From an uncultured Lachnospiraceae bacterium (GTDB lineage: Bacteria; Bacillota; Clostridia; Lachnospirales; Lachnospiraceae), in assembly GCA_900313435.1 (NCBI GenBank), contig OMRF01000257.1:1-9564 (forward strand): a stretch of 9,564 nt of DNA, read 5' to 3'. Below, piece by piece: positions 7,173-9,564 of the stretch. Under the pieces are notes generated by a model that was not told the origin of the DNA, did no database searches, and saw nothing but the letters and a program-made list of their open reading frames with translations. Numbering within the stretch: position 1 is the stretch's first letter; each line of letters opens with the position of its first letter. The translations under genes and the position numbers were made by a program.

Positions 7173-8741
7173 TCAATCCTCAAACCCAACACTTAGTATC
7201 CGAAGCTGTTCCTGTCCCCTGTATATGAAAAATAAGGGTGATATTCCCCGGAGTTTCTCATGAATGATACTGCTTTTATATCTATACCATCCGTCCTTAT
7301 CCGTCGTCTCCTTATTTTCATCCTTCAGGCTTATAGTTCCCACAAGTTCTCCGGGAACATCACCTTCTGCGCAATATTCCTTAGGAAGGTTATCGTATAT
7401 TTCCACGATCCCGTCTTTTATCTCATCTGTCACCAGCCAGATACCGGATAAGCTTTGGAAATTGAAATACCTGTAACCGATCAGGCTCCCGTCCGTGACC
7501 TCATTTAAAAATCTTTCTTTTCCGTCGCTTCCCACATGAGGAAATATTTCATCATACTTTTTGTTTGAGCCATGAGGCATTTTTCCGTTCGTCAGGATAC
7601 AGCAGATGACAGCGGGATATTCTCCTTTTGCCGGAAGTGGATCTATATTAAGCCCTTGTGATGTAATCGGAACCTGTTTGATCATTCCGTCGCCTTCTAT
7701 CTCGATAGGTTCGGCGCAGCCCTGCCTGCTGTAATCCGATTTATGCGTGAGACGGTGATAGAACACATACCATTTGCCATTAATGCATTCGATCCCGCCG
7801 TGGGTGGTCCCCGTCATATTCAGTCTTTCATCTTCTCTTCGGCCATTGATCCCGATATCACCGTTTGAGACAATGGTCCCGCCGAAGGAATAATCCCTGT
7901 CGGGATGATCGCTCGTCGCATAGCACAATTCATGATTCTGCAGGGAAGAATATACAAAATAATACTTATTACCGATCCGGCGGATCGAGCTTCCTTCATA
8001 GAAAGGATGTGCTTCAAAATCAGTTCCCCTGGTCTTGTATGGAATGATCGGATGCGCTTCCTCCTTCACCGTAAGCATATCATCCTCAAGCTCTACGGTA
8101 TACGCCCCCATCACGCTGACGTTTTCATATCCTTCAAGAATTTCATCTCTCGTCTTATTAAACATCTTCATCTCGGTCTGTATCAGATCCTCATCGGAGG
8201 CAAACCCCTCCTCTTCTTCGAAGGGATAACTTGCCCCATAATAAAGCCTGATAGTGCCTTCATCATTGATCACTGCGGGATCAAAGCAAACACCTTTCCT
8301 AAGCGGTGTTTTGTCAGCATTCCGAACATATCCCAGATACTCATATTCTCCCGCGGGCTCATCACATACCGCAACACTGATCGGTCCGTGATAGCCCCCC
8401 TCGCCGAGGTATCCGGAAAGACAATAATATAAATAATATCTCCCGTCATTTCCCCGCACAACATCCGGCGCATAGAGGTATGTCCTCACTACCGGAGAAT
8501 AAGGACTGTTCTCTAAACCATAGTCGGGATCCCTGGAAGCCTTATATATTACGCCTTCATATTTCCAATCCGTAAGATCATAAACAGATGCGGAATAGCA
8601 TACATAATCCAGCATGCAGTATGTCTCTCCGTCCTCTTTGTCATGAGAACCGTATACATATACCCTGTCACCGAAGACGTGGGGTTCGCTGTCCGGAACA
8701 TATTCGTTTAGAGGCAGATACGGATTTCGTCCTGTACTCAT
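7173..8741 (-). CDS. Family 43 glycoside hydrolase with CBM6-like C-terminal domain
   Basis: The 522-residue product should be a five-bladed beta-propeller arabinofuranosidase, xylosidase or arabinanase acting on imported plant oligosaccharides. The start MSTGRNPYLPLNEYVPDSEP lacks a signal peptide, so it is probably cytoplasmic. Expected inverting-enzyme residues can be placed: Asp17 in VPDSEPHVF (general base), Asp154 in CFDPAVINDEG (pKa modulator) and Glu249 in FYEGSSIRR (general acid). LYAPDVVRGNDGRYYLYY (about 89-106) is another GH43 hallmark. From about residue 380 a second beta-rich part, with YRYFNFQSLSGIWLV and LRGISPLFFIYRG, resembles a CBM6-type sandwich. I chose the ATG at 8741 because GAGGA lies 8 nt upstream. 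A longer reading from TTG at 8795 would translate the palindrome and has no ribosome binding site. Substrate and subfamily cannot be fixed by eye. The stop is 4 nt before the Nudix gene, placing a sugar hydrolase first in the cluster. Confidence 0.88.
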   Translation of the reverse strand: MSTGRNPYLPLNEYVPDSEPHVFGDRVYVYGSHDKEDGETYCMLDYVCYSASVYDLTDWKYEGVIYKASRDPDYGLENSPYSPVVRTYLYAPDVVRGNDGRYYLYYCLSGYLGEGGYHGPISVAVCDEPAGEYEYLGYVRNADKTPLRKGVCFDPAVINDEGTIRLYYGASYPFEEEEGFASDEDLIQTEMKMFNKTRDEILEGYENVSVMGAYTVELEDDMLTVKEEAHPIIPYKTRGTDFEAHPFYEGSSIRRIGNKYYFVYSSLQNHELCYATSDHPDRDYSFGGTIVSNGDIGINGRREDERLNMTGTTHGGIECINGKWYVFYHRLTHKSDYSRQGCAEPIEIEGDGMIKQVPITSQGLNIDPLPAKGEYPAVICCILTNGKMPHGSNKKYDEIFPHVGSDGKERFLNEVTDGSLIGYRYFNFQSLSGIWLVTDEIKDGIVEIYDNLPKEYCAEGDVPGELVGTISLKDENKETTDKDGWYRYKSSIIHEKLRGISPLFFIYRGQEQLRILSVGFED

Positions 8742-8749
8742 TTTCTCAT

Positions 8750-8754
8750 TCCTC
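8750..8754 (-). promoter_or_regulatory. Ribosome binding site that sets the GH43 start
   Basis: The minus strand reads GAGGA, 8 nt before the ATG at 8741. No comparable element stands before the in-frame ATG at 8756 or the TTG at 8795. The protein from 8741 begins directly with the conserved GH43 N-terminal block. Confidence 0.7.
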
Positions 8755-8766
8755 ATTTTCAATAAT

Positions 8767-8831
8767 GGACCCCTGGGACGGGGTTGTGGATCCAAAACGA
8801 TTTTGGACCCTTAACCCCGTCCCGGGGGTCC
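8767..8831. repeat. Nested palindrome (REP/REPIN-like), 19-bp arms with inner hairpin
   Basis: Left arm GGACCCCTGGGACGGGGTT (8767-8785) and right arm AACCCCGTCCCGGGGGTCC (8813-8831) pair over 19 bp with a single non-Watson-Crick position. The 27-nt loop holds a second perfect hairpin, TCCAAAA (8791-8797), CGA, TTTTGGA (8801-8807). It occupies most of the gap between the GH16 and GH43 genes. It is GC-rich, unlike its surroundings, and carries no T-run on the minus-strand exit side, so it is not a standard intrinsic terminator. Such compact nested palindromes are typical of REP/REPIN elements moved by RAYT (IS200-like) transposases. That assignment is inference, since only one copy is visible. 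As RNA it could block 3' exonucleases and separate GH16 expression from the downstream genes. Confidence 0.75.
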
Positions 8832-8839
8832 GTCTTTAC

Positions 8840-8860
8840 AAAAGGCTGTATCCTAAGCCT
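8840..8860 (-). terminator. Weak terminator-like hairpin after the GH16 gene
   Basis: Directly at the GH16 stop the minus strand reads AGGCT, an 8-nt loop, AGCCT and then TTT. The stem is only 5 bp and the T-run is short. It might act together with the large palindrome that follows, but alone it is a poor intrinsic terminator. Confidence 0.25.
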
Positions 8861-9564
8861 CAGTCCTTCGTCTTTATAAGGGAAACGTCAGTAATATAGA
8901 TAGTTGCGGTCGAATTAGTCTTTCCCATATTGAACTCAACTCTTCCGGTGGGATCGCTTTCCATCTCCATCGTAAAGTCAAAGGTGTATTCCTTCGGCTC
9001 CTTTGTAAGTTTCACTTCAGTATCCTCAAGATAACGCACCCAGCCCTCATTGGGAGCTGTCACAGCGGTCTTCATTGTCCGTTCCTCATCCGCCCAGGCC
9101 TTGAAGGACAGTTTGTAGGATGAGCCCTCCTTCATCGGCATGTTGGGCTGAACCAGCTGGACTGAATACTCCTCTGTCCCGGCAGCCTCGCTCGTTATCA
9201 CTATCTTCCCGTCCTCTATCTTAGCCTCGCCCTTTCCGCCGTTTGCAAGAAGGAATTTCCAGTTGGTATTGTCGGTAAGGTCTTCCTGCTCTGTGAAGGA
9301 GCCGTTGTTCACATAATTGCTTCCGTCCGCGGGTTCTCTTAAGTCCACGACCTTGACGGGCTTCTGAACATTTTCGTCATAAGAAGGCGCCTGATATACT
9401 CTCACATAATCAATATCAAACTCGGAATTCTTGATATCGGTGGTCTCGTCAGGATATCCTACCCAACTGTTTCCGACAGCAAGATTGAGGATAATATAGA
9501 ACTCATGATTGAAGGGCGCGGGATAAGGATTTGTTTCTCCTGATTCAGTCTTTGAATACCAGTC
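8860..9564 (-). CDS. Family 16 glycoside hydrolase, C-terminal part with carbohydrate-binding module (cut by right edge)
   Basis: The visible 234 codons are open to the right edge; the start and catalytic core lie outside. The first about 58 residues are the end of a GH16 jelly-roll: FNHEFYIILNLAVGNSWVG, then YPDETT, then FDIDYVRVYQ, which closes the catalytic domain in bacterial laminarinases and lichenases. After a short linker, residues about 75-230 form a beta-sandwich of CBM4/9 type: NYVNNGSF, YSVQLVQPNMPMKEGSSYKL, SFKAWADEERT, KEYTFDFTM and a final TIYITDVSLI. The protein is probably secreted to attack beta-1,3- or mixed-linkage glucans, but the ExDxE active site and signal peptide cannot be checked. 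It ends in IKTKD with no LPXTG or S-layer anchor. A GTG at 9405 is in frame but lies inside the conserved VRVYQ motif, so it is not the start. A separate transcription unit from GH43 is possible because of the palindrome between them. Confidence 0.9.
   Translation of the reverse strand, partial: DWYSKTESGETNPYPAPFNHEFYIILNLAVGNSWVGYPDETTDIKNSEFDIDYVRVYQAPSYDENVQKPVKVVDLREPADGSNYVNNGSFTEQEDLTDNTNWKFLLANGGKGEAKIEDGKIVITSEAAGTEEYSVQLVQPNMPMKEGSSYKLSFKAWADEERTMKTAVTAPNEGWVRYLEDTEVKLTKEPKEYTFDFTMEMESDPTGRVEFNMGKTNSTATIYITDVSLIKTKD

Noticed and set aside
7905..8432. Plus-strand open frame (175 codons) opposite the GH43 gene
   Set aside because: It is antisense to the conserved GH43 catalytic region; it looks like a chance frame with no family resemblance.
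8742..8859. T-box or riboswitch for the GH43-to-trp unit
   Set aside because: The gap is only 118 bp, over half of it taken by the palindrome. I see no T-box consensus, no specifier-loop architecture and no clear promoter.
8588..8899. Plus-strand frame running across the palindrome
   Set aside because: It joins antisense GH43, the repeat and antisense GH16 sequence; no ribosome binding site or protein family supports it.

Overview
The window is a dense, entirely minus-strand stretch of a bacterial chromosome, so transcription runs from the right edge to the left edge. Gram-positive style Shine-Dalgarno sequences (AGGAGG, GAGGAGG, AAAGGAG), the trpE-G-D-C-F gene order, the plant-glycan hydrolases and the MalY/DUF3737 pair suggest an anaerobic Firmicute of class Clostridia. 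A fibre-degrading gut or rumen Lachnospiraceae member is my best guess. This is inferred from gene content and protein style; there is no rRNA or other marker here.

Layout in transcription order. (1) 9564-8860: the end of a family 16 glycoside hydrolase (beta-glucanase/laminarinase type) with a C-terminal carbohydrate-binding module, cut by the right edge. (2) 8859-8742: the only real intergenic gap, 118 bp, mostly filled by a nested palindrome with 19-bp arms (8767-8831). (3) 8741-7173: a cytoplasmic family 43 glycoside hydrolase with a CBM6-like tail. (4) 7168-6149: a two-domain protein joining a YunG-like Cys/His/Asp domain to a Nudix hydrolase domain. (5) 6141-4963: a MalY/PatB-type PLP C-S lyase. 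(6) 4966-4091: a DUF3737 right-handed beta-helix protein. (7) 4086 to the left edge: trpE, trpG, trpD, trpC and the 5' part of trpF. trpB and trpA probably follow outside the window.

From the GH43 gene to trpF every junction is tight. Gaps are 4, 7, 4 and 1 nt, and there are four 4-nt ATGA overlaps. The ribosome binding site of each downstream gene lies in the last codons of the gene before it. No promoter-sized gap, T-box or attenuator stands before trpE. The sequence therefore reads as one polycistronic unit, or two units with a promoter hidden inside coding sequence. The trp genes make tryptophan precursors from chorismate: TrpE/TrpG make anthranilate, TrpD adds phosphoribosyl, TrpF isomerises it and TrpC closes the indole ring. 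How a glycosidase, a Nudix fusion and a C-S lyase relate to this is not evident from known pathways.

The most unusual points are the YunG-Nudix fusion with an acidic insertion in its Nudix box, the DUF3737 beta-helix coupled to MalY and to trp, and the nested palindrome, which looks like a REP/REPIN-type repeat. No tRNA, rRNA, CRISPR array, insertion sequence or complete mobile element was seen.
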